Source: Streptomyces sp. NRRL F-6676 | GTDB taxonomy: Bacteria; Actinomycetota; Actinomycetes; Streptomycetales; Streptomycetaceae | Direction: 5' to 3' | DNA: 64,000 bases | NCBI RefSeq assembly: GCF_000725625.1 | Contig: NZ_JOHS01000053.1 | Location: forward strand, 7,920 to 71,919 | Shown: positions 54,879 through 63,800 of the stretch, one piece after another | Position numbering within the stretch: the stretch's first letter is position 1 | Layout: each line of letters starts with the position of its first letter | Translations under genes and position numbers: made by a program | Notes under the pieces: generated by a model | Seen by the model: the letters and a program-made list of their open reading frames with translations, nothing else | Database searches by the model: none | Told to the model about the DNA's origin: nothing

Positions 54879-56954
54879 TCACCCCCGCGCGGGCGCCCCC
54901 TCCGCCAGCCGGGACGGCAAGTCATGCGCGAGATCCTCCGCGAGCACCCGCTTCGCGATCCCGTCCACCGCCGCCCGCAACTCCGCATCGGACGGCCGCC
55001 CCACATCCCGCTCCACCCGGTCCGCCAGCCACCGCCCCCACGCCGCCGTGATCAGCCGTGCCTCCCGCTCGCCCGCCTCCGTGTGGGAGTACAGCGTGCC
55101 GTCCCGGGTCAGATACCCCTCCGCCACCATCCGGTCGAACACCGGCAGCAGCACCTCCGGCGGCACCCGCCGCCCCGCCGCCAGCAGCCCCAAACTCGCG
55201 TGCCCCACCAGCCGGGTGAACAGCTCCACCTGCATCACCGCCCACGCCCCGGCCACGTCCAGCCGGGTCTCGGACTCCCGGACGATCCGCCGGGCCGTGG
55301 CCCGTTCCGTACTGCCGAGGATCTTCCCGACGGCTCGTTCGAGCTGCAACCGCGAGTCCGCGCTGCTCGGGGACGCGAACCCCTCGCCGAGGTCCGAGGA
55401 CCCGGCCCGCGCGCTGTCCCGCAGCCGTACCTGCCGCAGGAACAGCGCGACGACGAAGCCGAGCAGCGCGACCGGCACGGTCCACAGGAACACCGTCTGA
55501 AGGGTGTCGGCGTAGGCGTGCACGATCGGCGACGCCGCCGCGGGCGGCAGGGAGTGCACCCCCTCCGGGCTCTGCGCGGCCCGGGCCAGCGTCGCCGGGT
55601 CCGCGGCACCCGTCCGGGCCGCGGCCGCGACCCCGTCCGTCAGATTCGGCGTCAGCGAGTTCGCGTAGATCGTGCCGAACACCGCCGTGCCGAACGAGCT
55701 GCCCAGCGTACGGAAGAAGGTGACGCCGGAGGTCGCGGTGCCGAGGTCGGCGTAGTCCACGGTGTTCTGCACGGCGATCGTCAGCACCTGCATCGACAGC
55801 CCGATGCCGGTGCCGAGCACGAACATGTACAGCGACTCCCGCCACAGGCCGCTGTCCGGGCCCATCCGCGACATCAGATACAGCCCGAGCGCCATCACCA
55901 GCGAGCCGACGACCGGGAAGTACCGGTAGTGACCGGTACGGCTCACCACGTTGCCGCTCGCGACCGAGGCGATCAGCAGACCGATCACCATGGGCAGCGT
56001 GCGCACGCCGGAGATCGTCGCCGAGTCGCCGTCCACGTACTGCAAATACGTCGGCAGATAGGTGAGCGCGCCGAGCATCGCGAAACCGACGATGAAGCTG
56101 AGGATCGAACAGACGGCGAACACCGGCGTACCGAACAGCCGCATCGGCAGCATCGGCTCGGCGGCCCGCGTCTCCGCCCAGCAGAACAGCACCAGACCGG
56201 CCGTGCCCAGGGCGAACAGGCCGATGATCACCCCCGAGCCCCACGGGTACTGGTTGCCGCCCCAGCTCGTGGCCAGGATCAGCGCGCTCGCGCCGATCGC
56301 GACCAGGGCGATGCCCAGATAGTCGATGCGCGGGCGGACCGCGGCCCGCACCCGGGGGATCGTGCGCGCCGCGGCGATCACCACGACGATCGCCACCGGC
56401 ACGTTGACGTAGAACGCCCAGCGCCAGCTGAGGTGGTCGGTGAACAGGCCGCCGAGCAGCGGGCCGATCACCGTGGCCACGCCGAAGACGGCGCCGATCG
56501 CGCCCTGGTACTTGCCGCGCTCCCGCAGCGGGATGACGTCCGCGATCAGCGCCATCGCCGTCACCATCAGGCCGCCGGCGCCCACCCCCTGCATCGCCCG
56601 CCAGACGATCAGCAGCGTCATGTTGGTGGCGAGGCCGCACAGGAACGAGCCGGTGATGAAGACGACCGCGCTGAGCTGGAAGACGATCTTGCGGCCGAAG
56701 AGGTCGCCGAACTTGCCGACGAGGACCGTCGCGACGGTCTCCGCGAGCAGGTACGACGTGACGACCCACGACATGTGTTCGGCGCCGCCGAGGTCCGCGA
56801 CGATCGTGGGGAGGGCGGTGCCGACGATGGTCTGGTCGAGGGCGGCGAGGAGCATGCCGAGCATGATCGTGGCGAAGACGATGTTGCGGCGGCGGCGGTC
56901 CAGGACGGGGGGTTGTTGTGCGGGGGCGCGCGCGGTGTCCTCGGTCGTGGTCAC
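54879..56954 (-). CDS. DHA2 (EmrB/QacA) MFS exporter with C-terminal winged-helix extension
   Basis: A 691-aa proton-driven drug exporter. About 14 hydrophobic segments span residues 25-525, with [20 protein letters not shown] (motif D1) and [13 protein letters not shown] (motif A). Residues about 550-690 form a soluble extension whose end ([20 protein letters not shown] then [11 protein letters not shown]) resembles a MarR-like winged helix. The N-terminus lacks a signal peptide. It is convergent with cobK (50 bp) and upstream of a dispersed repeat. The extension may sense the exported drug; that is inference. Confidence 0.92.
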   Translation of the reverse strand: MTTTEDTARAPAQQPPVLDRRRRNIVFATIMLGMLLAALDQTIVGTALPTIVADLGGAEHMSWVVTSYLLAETVATVLVGKFGDLFGRKIVFQLSAVVFITGSFLCGLATNMTLLIVWRAMQGVGAGGLMVTAMALIADVIPLRERGKYQGAIGAVFGVATVIGPLLGGLFTDHLSWRWAFYVNVPVAIVVVIAAARTIPRVRAAVRPRIDYLGIALVAIGASALILATSWGGNQYPWGSGVIIGLFALGTAGLVLFCWAETRAAEPMLPMRLFGTPVFAVCSILSFIVGFAMLGALTYLPTYLQYVDGDSATISGVRTLPMVIGLLIASVASGNVVSRTGHYRYFPVVGSLVMALGLYLMSRMGPDSGLWRESLYMFVLGTGIGLSMQVLTIAVQNTVDYADLGTATSGVTFFRTLGSSFGTAVFGTIYANSLTPNLTDGVAAAARTGAADPATLARAAQSPEGVHSLPPAAASPIVHAYADTLQTVFLWTVPVALLGFVVALFLRQVRLRDSARAGSSDLGEGFASPSSADSRLQLERAVGKILGSTERATARRIVRESETRLDVAGAWAVMQVELFTRLVGHASLGLLAAGRRVPPEVLLPVFDRMVAEGYLTRDGTLYSHTEAGEREARLITAAWGRWLADRVERDVGRPSDAELRAAVDGIAKRVLAEDLAHDLPSRLAEGAPARG

Positions 56955-57009
56955 GCGTTCACGATCACACCGGGGGTGTGGGGGCGCATGCGGGGGGTGT
57001 TCGACCGGG

Positions 57010-57245
57010 TGTTTTTCGCCCCCGCCGCCCCTACCCTTCCCATCCCCTCAAGGGGCTCCGCCCCTTGGACCCCGGGCGCGGGAGAGTTCGGGTGCTTCGG
57101 TGCGTCGGCGGGTGCGGGTCCGTCGTGGCTCGTCGCGCAGTTCCCCGCGCCCCTTAAAAGCGAGGGGGCGCCCCCCGACTTCTCAGGGGCGCGGGGAACT
57201 GCGCGGGCAACCACCAACCCACCCGCGGTCGCCGACGCACCGAAC
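57010..57245. repeat. Dispersed palindromic intergenic repeat, copy 5
   Basis: The longest copy: GCCCCCGCCGCCCCTACCCT, GGGGCTCCGCCCC, then GTCGCGCAGTTCCCCGCGCC facing AGGGGCGCGGGGAACTGCGC. It fills most of the 335-bp gap between the exporter start and cobF. Related copies are at 1195, 22430, 26875 and 40258. Confidence 0.85.
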
Positions 57246-57289
57246 CCCCGGCCTCTCCCGCGCAGGCGGGAGGCAGGGCGGACGGCGCC

Positions 57290-58063
57290 CTATTTCGCCG
57301 GCCTCCTGCGGAGCAGATACGTGTCCATGATCCAACCCTTCCGCTCCCGCGCCTCCGCCCGCAGCCGTTCGATCTCGGGAGCCGTCTCCGCGATCGGCCC
57401 CGACGCCAGGATCTCGTCCGGCGTGCCGATGTACGCCCCCCAGTAGATGTCGAGGTCGTCGTCCTGCGCATGGCGCAGGAAGGCCTGGTGCGCGTCGAGC
57501 ATCACCACCACGTCGTCCACCCCCTCCGGGAAGCCCTCCGCCAGGCGGCGGCCCGTGGTGATCTGGACCGGGCGGGCCACCCGGTTCAGCCCCGTGCGGT
57601 GGCGGGCGGCCAGCGCGGAGACGCTGCTGATGCCGGGGACGACGTCATACGTGAACGTCACCCTGCCCCGCTCCAGCACCTCCTCCAGGATGCCCAGCGT
57701 GCTGTCGTACAGCGCGGGGTCGCCCCAGACCAGGAACGCCCCGCGTTCCTCCTCGCCGAGCTCCTCGGCGATCAGCCGCTCGTAGATGCCGGCACGGGCG
57801 CTGCGCCAGTCGCCGACGGCGGGGGAGTAGGCGGCGCTGCCGGCCGTCCGGTCGCGCTCGGGGTCGCGGGCCTCGGCCACCCGGTACGTGCCCTCGGGCA
57901 GATGCGCGTCGAGGATGTCGCGGCGCAGCCGTACGAGGTCGGACTTCACCTCGCCCTTGTCCAGGAGGAAGAACACGTCGGTGCTCTTCAGCGCCCTGAC
58001 CGCTTGCAGGGTGAGCTGGTCGGGGTCGCCCGCGCCGATGCCGATGACATGAATCTCTCGCAC
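57290..58063 (-). CDS. cobF: Precorrin-6A synthase (deacetylating) CobF
   Basis: A 257-aa SAM-dependent methyltransferase of aerobic cobalamin synthesis. It methylates C1 of precorrin-5 with release of acetate. VIGIGAGDPDQLTLQAVRAL is the N-terminal tetrapyrrole-methylase motif, and WGDPALYDSTLGIL and VVPGISSVSALAARHRTGLN are further conserved blocks. I choose GTG 58063, which starts just before the motif; the longer frame uses a TTG. Like cobK, it is isolated from the main cob cluster. Confidence 0.93.
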   Translation of the reverse strand: MREIHVIGIGAGDPDQLTLQAVRALKSTDVFFLLDKGEVKSDLVRLRRDILDAHLPEGTYRVAEARDPERDRTAGSAAYSPAVGDWRSARAGIYERLIAEELGEEERGAFLVWGDPALYDSTLGILEEVLERGRVTFTYDVVPGISSVSALAARHRTGLNRVARPVQITTGRRLAEGFPEGVDDVVVMLDAHQAFLRHAQDDDLDIYWGAYIGTPDEILASGPIAETAPEIERLRAEARERKGWIMDTYLLRRRPAK

Positions 58064-58132
58064 GTCCCCGAGTCTGCCGCACGCCACTGACAACGCGTGC
58101 GGCGGCTCCGCGTGCAGGCGTCGCGCGAGGGC

Positions 58133-58663
58133 TCAGCCCCGCGCGTCGCCGCGCAGCCGAGGGGCCCGGGCCGCCGCGTCGACCGGCTCGCCGCCGCGCT
58201 CCACGTCCGACGCCAACTCCCGCGCCCAGGCGATCAGTCCGGGCAGCGCGAGGCCGTGCGGGCCACCCGTGCCCCCGGCCCCCGAGCACCACTCCTCCAC
58301 CGCCCCGGCGCCGCGCCGCAGCAGCCGGGCACCGCCCGTCACATTGCCGCGGGCCGCGTGCGTGAGGCCTACCGCGAGCTGCGCCAGCCCGCGCCACAGG
58401 CCGCGCTCCTCCTCGGGGCCGGTCTTCCACGCGTCCTCGAAGACCTCGTGCGCGTGGAAGGGCCGCCCCGCGTCCAGCAGTTCCTGCGCCTCGGCGACCG
58501 ACTCGGCCGGCTCCCGCACGACGCCCTCGGGCTGCCGGGCGACGCCCTCGGCGCCGTACGGCAGGGGCCGCCCCAGCCCGTCCCGCGGGCGCGCGTTCCG
58601 CGCCCGCCCCTCGGCGTCCCGGTCCCGACCGTCGTCCGTGCGTACTCCGGATGTCCCGTTCAT
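58133..58663 (-). CDS. DUF309 domain protein
   Basis: A 176-aa cytoplasmic protein. The core (about residues 70-130) contains LLDAGRPFHAHEVFEDAWKT and ERGLWRGLAQLAVGLTHAAR, the HxxHExxExxW signature of DUF309, a family of unknown function with a proposed metal-binding helical bundle. The N-terminal 60 residues are Arg/Asp/Gly-rich and probably disordered. ATG 58663 is preferred over the longer frame that extends into the tRNA promoter. It lies 69 bp downstream of cobF in the same direction of transcription. Confidence 0.85.
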   Translation of the reverse strand: MNGTSGVRTDDGRDRDAEGRARNARPRDGLGRPLPYGAEGVARQPEGVVREPAESVAEAQELLDAGRPFHAHEVFEDAWKTGPEEERGLWRGLAQLAVGLTHAARGNVTGGARLLRRGAGAVEEWCSGAGGTGGPHGLALPGLIAWARELASDVERGGEPVDAAARAPRLRGDARG

Positions 58664-58762
58664 GCCCCGATTGTCCCGCACGCCCACCCCCTGCGGGACG
58701 GCGCCCGGTGTGGGGTAGAGTGCTCTACGCGCGAACGCGCGGTTCGACCGCACGACGCGCAT

Positions 58763-58836
<74 letters not shown>

Positions 58837-58856
58837 CTCGTGAGAGTCGTGAGGAG

Positions 58857-58892
58857 GAGGGGCGGTTCCGGAGGTGTCCGGAACCGCCCCTC
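58857..58892. terminator. Bidirectional terminator between tRNA-Pro copy 2 and the sulfotransferase
   Basis: GAGGGGCGGTTCCGGA (58857-58872) pairs perfectly with TCCGGAACCGCCCCTC (58877-58892) around a GGTG loop. It lies after the tRNA on the plus strand and directly after the sulfotransferase stop on the minus strand. Confidence 0.9.
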
Positions 58893-58894
58893 AC

Positions 58895-59905
58895 TCATGT
58901 GCGGGCCTCGTGCGCGGCCAGGGCCCGGGTGCCCGGGGCGCATGCCTCGCGCAGGGCGGTGCGCCGGTCGGGCGGGAGCATGGCGGCGCTGCCGCGGCGG
59001 TCGGTGGTCAGCAACTGGGTCGCCTCGGCCAGCCAGGCCGGGTCCGCCTCGATGCCCCAGAGACCGGCCAGCCGGGTCAGCTCGCGTACGGGAGCGTCGA
59101 GGAGGTCCTCGTAGGCGAGCGCGGTGTGCGTGCCGGCGGGGAGGGCGTCGAGCTGCGTCGAACCCTCGGTGATCGCCTCCGACCACAGGGCGCCGTACCG
59201 TTCCACCGGGACCTGCCCGGACAGTGACTCCGCGAGCGGGCGGCTCTCGTCGGAGAGCAGTCGGCCCATCTCGGCGGCGGCCTTCTCGGGGCCCCTCTCC
59301 TCGGCCAGGTCGGCCATCAGCCGGACGAACCGGAACCCGAGGTGCCGGCTCATCGAGACCGCGCAGTCCGGACCGTCCCGGTACAGATGCAGGAAGTGCG
59401 CCTCGGGGAAGTGCCGGTGCAGCAGGGACACCCGGTCGAGCGAGTAGCCGGAGCGCTCCACGACCAGCCGTCCGCCGCACCGGGCGGCGAGCGCGGCGAA
59501 CAGGGCGCGGTAGTGCCCGGCGACCGGCCCCCGTGGCCGCCCGGTGAGGGCCGGCCGCAGGGCGTCGAACAGCGCGTCCGGGTCGGTGGTGAGGTGCGGG
59601 AGCGTGGTGAGGGAGAGGGCCGGGATGCCCTCGGACGCGGTGAAGCGGCCCCGGGCGTGCGGGTACAGGTGTTCGGGCAGCGGGGTGCCGTCGCGTATCA
59701 GCCGGTTCCCGAAGTGCGGCGGCTTCGCGAGCATCCGCCAGAACTCGGCGCCGTCCAGCGGCTCTTCGGGCAGTTCGCCGGGGTGGAGCGAGGCGAACAG
59801 CTCGCTGAGGCTCAGTACCGACGGGTGGCGGCGCAGGATCTCCGACAGGGCCGTCGAACCGCAGCGTCCGGTGCCCACCACGAAGACGAGCGGGGGAGAG
59901 GTCAT
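58895..59905 (-). CDS. PAPS-dependent sulfotransferase family protein
   Basis: A 336-aa cytoplasmic sulfotransferase-fold protein. The 5'-phosphosulfate loop is VFVVGTGRCGSTALSEILRR (residues 8-27) and the 3'-phosphate binding segment is LYRDGPDCAVSMSRHLGFR (about residue 170). These mark Stf/sulfotransferase_3-type enzymes that move sulfate from PAPS to a hydroxyl or amine. It is the last of a three-gene minus-strand cluster with the TauD/TfdA dioxygenase (15 bp gap) and the cyclase-FAD fusion, so the acceptor may be their oxidised terpenoid product. That is inference. Confidence 0.85.
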   Translation of the reverse strand: MTSPPLVFVVGTGRCGSTALSEILRRHPSVLSLSELFASLHPGELPEEPLDGAEFWRMLAKPPHFGNRLIRDGTPLPEHLYPHARGRFTASEGIPALSLTTLPHLTTDPDALFDALRPALTGRPRGPVAGHYRALFAALAARCGGRLVVERSGYSLDRVSLLHRHFPEAHFLHLYRDGPDCAVSMSRHLGFRFVRLMADLAEERGPEKAAAEMGRLLSDESRPLAESLSGQVPVERYGALWSEAITEGSTQLDALPAGTHTALAYEDLLDAPVRELTRLAGLWGIEADPAWLAEATQLLTTDRRGSAAMLPPDRRTALREACAPGTRALAAHEART

Positions 59906-59920
59906 CTACTGCTCCTCGGG

Positions 59921-60802
59921 TCAGTAGCCGTAGCGGGCGGTGACCCGGCGCGGGTAGTAGCGCTCGTCGCCGCGGCGCTCGTAGTCGGGGCGGCGAGGGG
60001 TGTCGCCGGTGGGCCGGTCGCCGACGACGGTGACGCGCCGGCCCATGCGGTACTCGTCGTAGTCGTTGATCGCGAGGTGCTGGGTGGCGCGGTTGTCCCA
60101 CAGGGCGACGGTGTTCGGGTCCCAGCGGTGGCGGCAGGTGAAGCGGGGCTGCTCGGAGTGGTCGAACAGGTGCTGGAGCACGACGTCGCTCTCGGGCCTG
60201 CTCAGCTGCGGGATGTGCGAGGTCCACATCCGGGTGACGTAGAGCGAGCGGCGGCCGGTGACGGGGTGCACGCGGACCACCGGGTGCTCCGCCTTGAGCT
60301 CGCCGACCTCCGGCGCCTTGAGGACGTGGATCGCGGTGAGGCCGTCCAGCATCTCCCGGAACGGCGCGGACAGCGTCTCGTAGGCCAGGTACTGGTTGCT
60401 CCACATGGTGTCGCCGCCGGCCGGCGGACAGGTCACCAGGTGCAGGATGGAGGCGACCGGCGGGTTGGGGCTGAAGGTGACGTCGATGTGCCACTCGTCG
60501 GCCTTGCCGCCCTTGTCGGACTCGATGAGCGTGACCTCGGGGTGGTCGGCGAGCTTGGGCAGGAACGGGTGCACCTCGACCTCGCCGAAGCGGCGGCCGA
60601 GGGCGACATGGGCCTTCGGGGTCAGGTTCTCCTGGCCGGGGAAGAACAGCACGAGGTGACGGAGCATCAGTTCGTGGATCCGCTCGAACTGGGCGTCGGT
60701 GAGCTCGCCGAGGTCGATGCCGTGCACTTCGGCGCCGATGGCGCCGGACATGGGGCGGACACGCAGGTCGGTGTCGGTGCCGGTGCCGGGGGTGGTGGTC
60801 AT
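59921..60802 (-). CDS. TauD/TfdA family Fe(II)/2-oxoglutarate dioxygenase
   Basis: A 293-aa non-heme iron oxygenase. EWHIDVTFSPNPP contains the HxD iron ligands (about residues 106-108). ALWDNRATQHLAINDYDEYR holds the distal His (about 260), followed by RRVTVVG with the 2-oxoglutarate-binding Arg. TauD members act on taurine, TfdA on aryloxyacetates; others hydroxylate secondary metabolites. Position between the sulfotransferase and the terpene-cyclase-like fusion makes either oxidation of a sulfated molecule or tailoring of a terpenoid plausible. Taurine catabolism is not supported by other genes here. Confidence 0.88.
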   Translation of the reverse strand: MTTTPGTGTDTDLRVRPMSGAIGAEVHGIDLGELTDAQFERIHELMLRHLVLFFPGQENLTPKAHVALGRRFGEVEVHPFLPKLADHPEVTLIESDKGGKADEWHIDVTFSPNPPVASILHLVTCPPAGGDTMWSNQYLAYETLSAPFREMLDGLTAIHVLKAPEVGELKAEHPVVRVHPVTGRRSLYVTRMWTSHIPQLSRPESDVVLQHLFDHSEQPRFTCRHRWDPNTVALWDNRATQHLAINDYDEYRMGRRVTVVGDRPTGDTPRRPDYERRGDERYYPRRVTARYGY

Positions 60803-60842
60803 GGTGACGACTCCTTCGGTCGGGGTGGGGGCCGGGGTGGGG

Positions 60843-63800
60843 TCAGCGCCGTGCCGGGAGGCGGTGGGCGCGCGGGTCCGGGAGGAGGCCGAGCTGCTGG
60901 AGGCGGTCGAGGGGGGTGAGCGGGAGCGGGCCGAGGCCGGCCATGTTGTGGGTCACCGTGTGCAGCAGTCGCGGGTTGGCGCCGGTGTGGCGCACCGCCC
61001 GCCGGCCGACGGCCCGCCCCGGCCAGGACAGCTCCGTCACCATGCGGGCCGCGTTGGCGCTGGTGCGGGCGGCCGAGGCGAGGACCGGGGCGCGTTCGCG
61101 GCGGTAGGCGTCCAGGGCTGCGTCGACGGCGGTCGCGTCCAGGGCCGGCCTGCCGTCCGTTCGGCCGTGCGCCGACAGCTGTGCCGAGAGCGCCTCGGTG
61201 AGCGCCCAGGCGCTGGTGATCGCCGTGTTCATGCCCTGGGCGGCCATCGGGTGGACGGCGTAGCCGGCCTCGCCCACCAGTGCGAGGCCGGGGGCGGCGA
61301 AGCGGTCGGTGAGGTAGTGGCCGACGGTGAAGACCTGCCGGGTTCCGGCGGCCGCCGCGAGGGCCGGGGCGTGCCCTGCCAGTGCGGGCACCTCGCCGAC
61401 GGCACGGGCGAGCCAGTCGGCGAAGTCGCGCGCGCCGAGCCCGCGCAGTTCGTCGGGCGCGCATTGCAGATACAGGCGGACGCGGTCCCCGGGCAGCGGG
61501 TAGAGCAGGCGCAGCCCCCGGGCGGAGAGGTAGGCGGAGAAGTCCCCGGGGCCCTGGTGGCCGGCATCGGCGAGTTCGACGGAGACCAGGCGGTGCGGGT
61601 ACTCCGTACGGCGGCCGGGGATGCCGGCGGCGCGCCGCAGCCGGGAGGAGACGCCGTCGGCGGCGACCACGAGGGGCGCGCGCACCGAACGGTCGCCGTC
61701 GGGGCCGGCCAGGACGAGGCCCGTCACCCGGCCCTCGGGGGTGCGCAGGGCCTCGCGGACGACGGTGCCGCGGCGGACCTCGACGCCCCCGGCGAGGCCC
61801 TCGGTGAGGGCGGTGAGGATCTCCCGGTGGTCGTGGACCAGCAACTCGCGGTCACCGGGCGGAAGTTGCCCGTAATCGAGGGCCATGAGGGGCGTTCCGT
61901 GGGCATCGCGGACGACGAGACGGTCCATGGACACCGCGCCCCGCTCGCGCAGCACCTCCGCCACACCCCAGCGGCGCAGCACGCGCAGCGCACCGGGCTG
62001 AAGGACCTCCCCCTTGGCGACGTCACGGGGCGCGGCCTGCTTGTCGAGCAACAGCACACGCAACCCGAGCCCACCGAGCCCCCGCGCGGCCGCGAGCCCC
62101 GCGACACCGGCACCACAGACGAGGACGTCGTAGTCATCGGCGGGGCGCGGCCGGGGGCCGCCTGTCGTCCCGGGACGGGTGGCGTGGGCCGCGGTGCCGG
62201 CTCCGCCGGCCGCCGGACCGGTGCTCTCGGCCGGGGTGCCGGCCGCCGGACCGGTCACCTCGGCCGTGCGGTCGGCCGGCCTCCGTGAGGCCGCCAGTGC
62301 CTTGACGGCCAGTGATGTGGCCAGGACCGGGTCGGCGTAGCGGTAGCAGCGGCGTATGTACTCGTTGACGGGGGCGCCCGGCCAGGTGCCGTCGGGGTTC
62401 TGGTGGTGCAGCAGGTGGGCGGTGGCCCTCGCGAGCGGGGCGGAGTCCGGTGGTTCGCCGGCGGTGAGCAGGGCGTGGAGCGCCCAGGCGGTTTCCTCGA
62501 CGGTGCCGTCGGAGGCCTCGGCCGGGTCGCCGGGGTCCTCGCCGGCCGTGCCCCAGGAGCCGTCCGGCAGTTGGGTGCGCAGGAGGAAGTCGCGTGCGCG
62601 GCGAGCCGGTCCGGTCGCCGCGAGGCCCGCGGCGGACCAGGCGGTGAGGGCCGCGGCCGTGCCGGGGACCGGGCCGCGGTACCACATCGCCTCCAGCGCG
62701 CCGTCGGGCCGCTGCGCCCGGCGGAGGCTGTCCAGGCCCTTGCGTACCCGGGGGTCGTCCGGGCCCGCGCCGCAGTCCAGGAGGGCCAGGACGGACTTGG
62801 CCGTCATCTGCGGGCAGGGGCCGAAGCCGCCGGGCCGGCTGTCGCGTACCGCCAGGCTCCAGGAGCCGGAGCGGTCCTGCATGGCCGTCAGCCACTCCAT
62901 GCCGCGCCGCACGTGCGGATCGTCGCCGCCGCCGGGCATCCGGTGCAGCAGCGCGCTGATCTCGGCGGTCTCCAGCGCCATCGGCCAGGAGCGGTCGGTG
63001 GAGAAGCCCCAGTGTCCCGGCGGGCAGGCCAACGCCTCGAAGGGCACGTCCTGTTGACGGTCGCGGAGCATCGTGCGGAGAGGGGCCAGCCGGGGGTCGT
63101 CGGCGTAACCGGCCTCCAGGAGCGCGGCGGCGGCGAAGCTGGACCAGGTGAGGTCCAGGGGCATCAGGTCCCAGCCGCCGTCGGGCCGGGCGGCGTCGGT
63201 CAGCCAGTGCGCGGCGGCCCGCACCAGGTCCGGGGCCAGTTCCGAACGTCCGACGCCGAGGGCGACGAGCGCGGTCAGCCAGGGGTCCGCGCTGAACGAA
63301 CCGGTGCCGCGCTCCCGGGCGAAGGCCTCGCGGACGAGGGCGAGGGCGCGGGGCCGCAGGGCGCGGTCCACCCGGCCGCCGAGCCCGCGGCGGGGGCGCC
63401 GCACGGACTGGCCGAGCGCGGAGGCCGCGAAGACCGGCAGCCGCAGGCTCAGTGCCCGGCGGGCGAGCCCCGGCAGGAGGAGCAGTTCCAGGGGCAGCCG
63501 GGGTGTGGACGTCCGGGCGCCGGGGTCGGCGAGGGCGGCGAACTGCCGGGCCAGCGCGCGCATCGCGGGCTCGGGGAGGCTGTCGACGCCGCCGCGCCGG
63601 CGTACGAGGTCGTGCGCGGCGGCGACGGCTCGCCCGGTGCTGTCGGGCGCCGTCAGCGCGAGCGCGGCGGCGACGACGGCGGTGGTGAACGTCTCTGTCG
63701 GGACGCCGGCCATGGCCCAGCCGCCGTCGGGGCGTTGGGTGGCGCACAGGCGCGCCACGGCCTGGTCGCGCACCGCGTCGACATCCGCGGCCGGGGTGGC

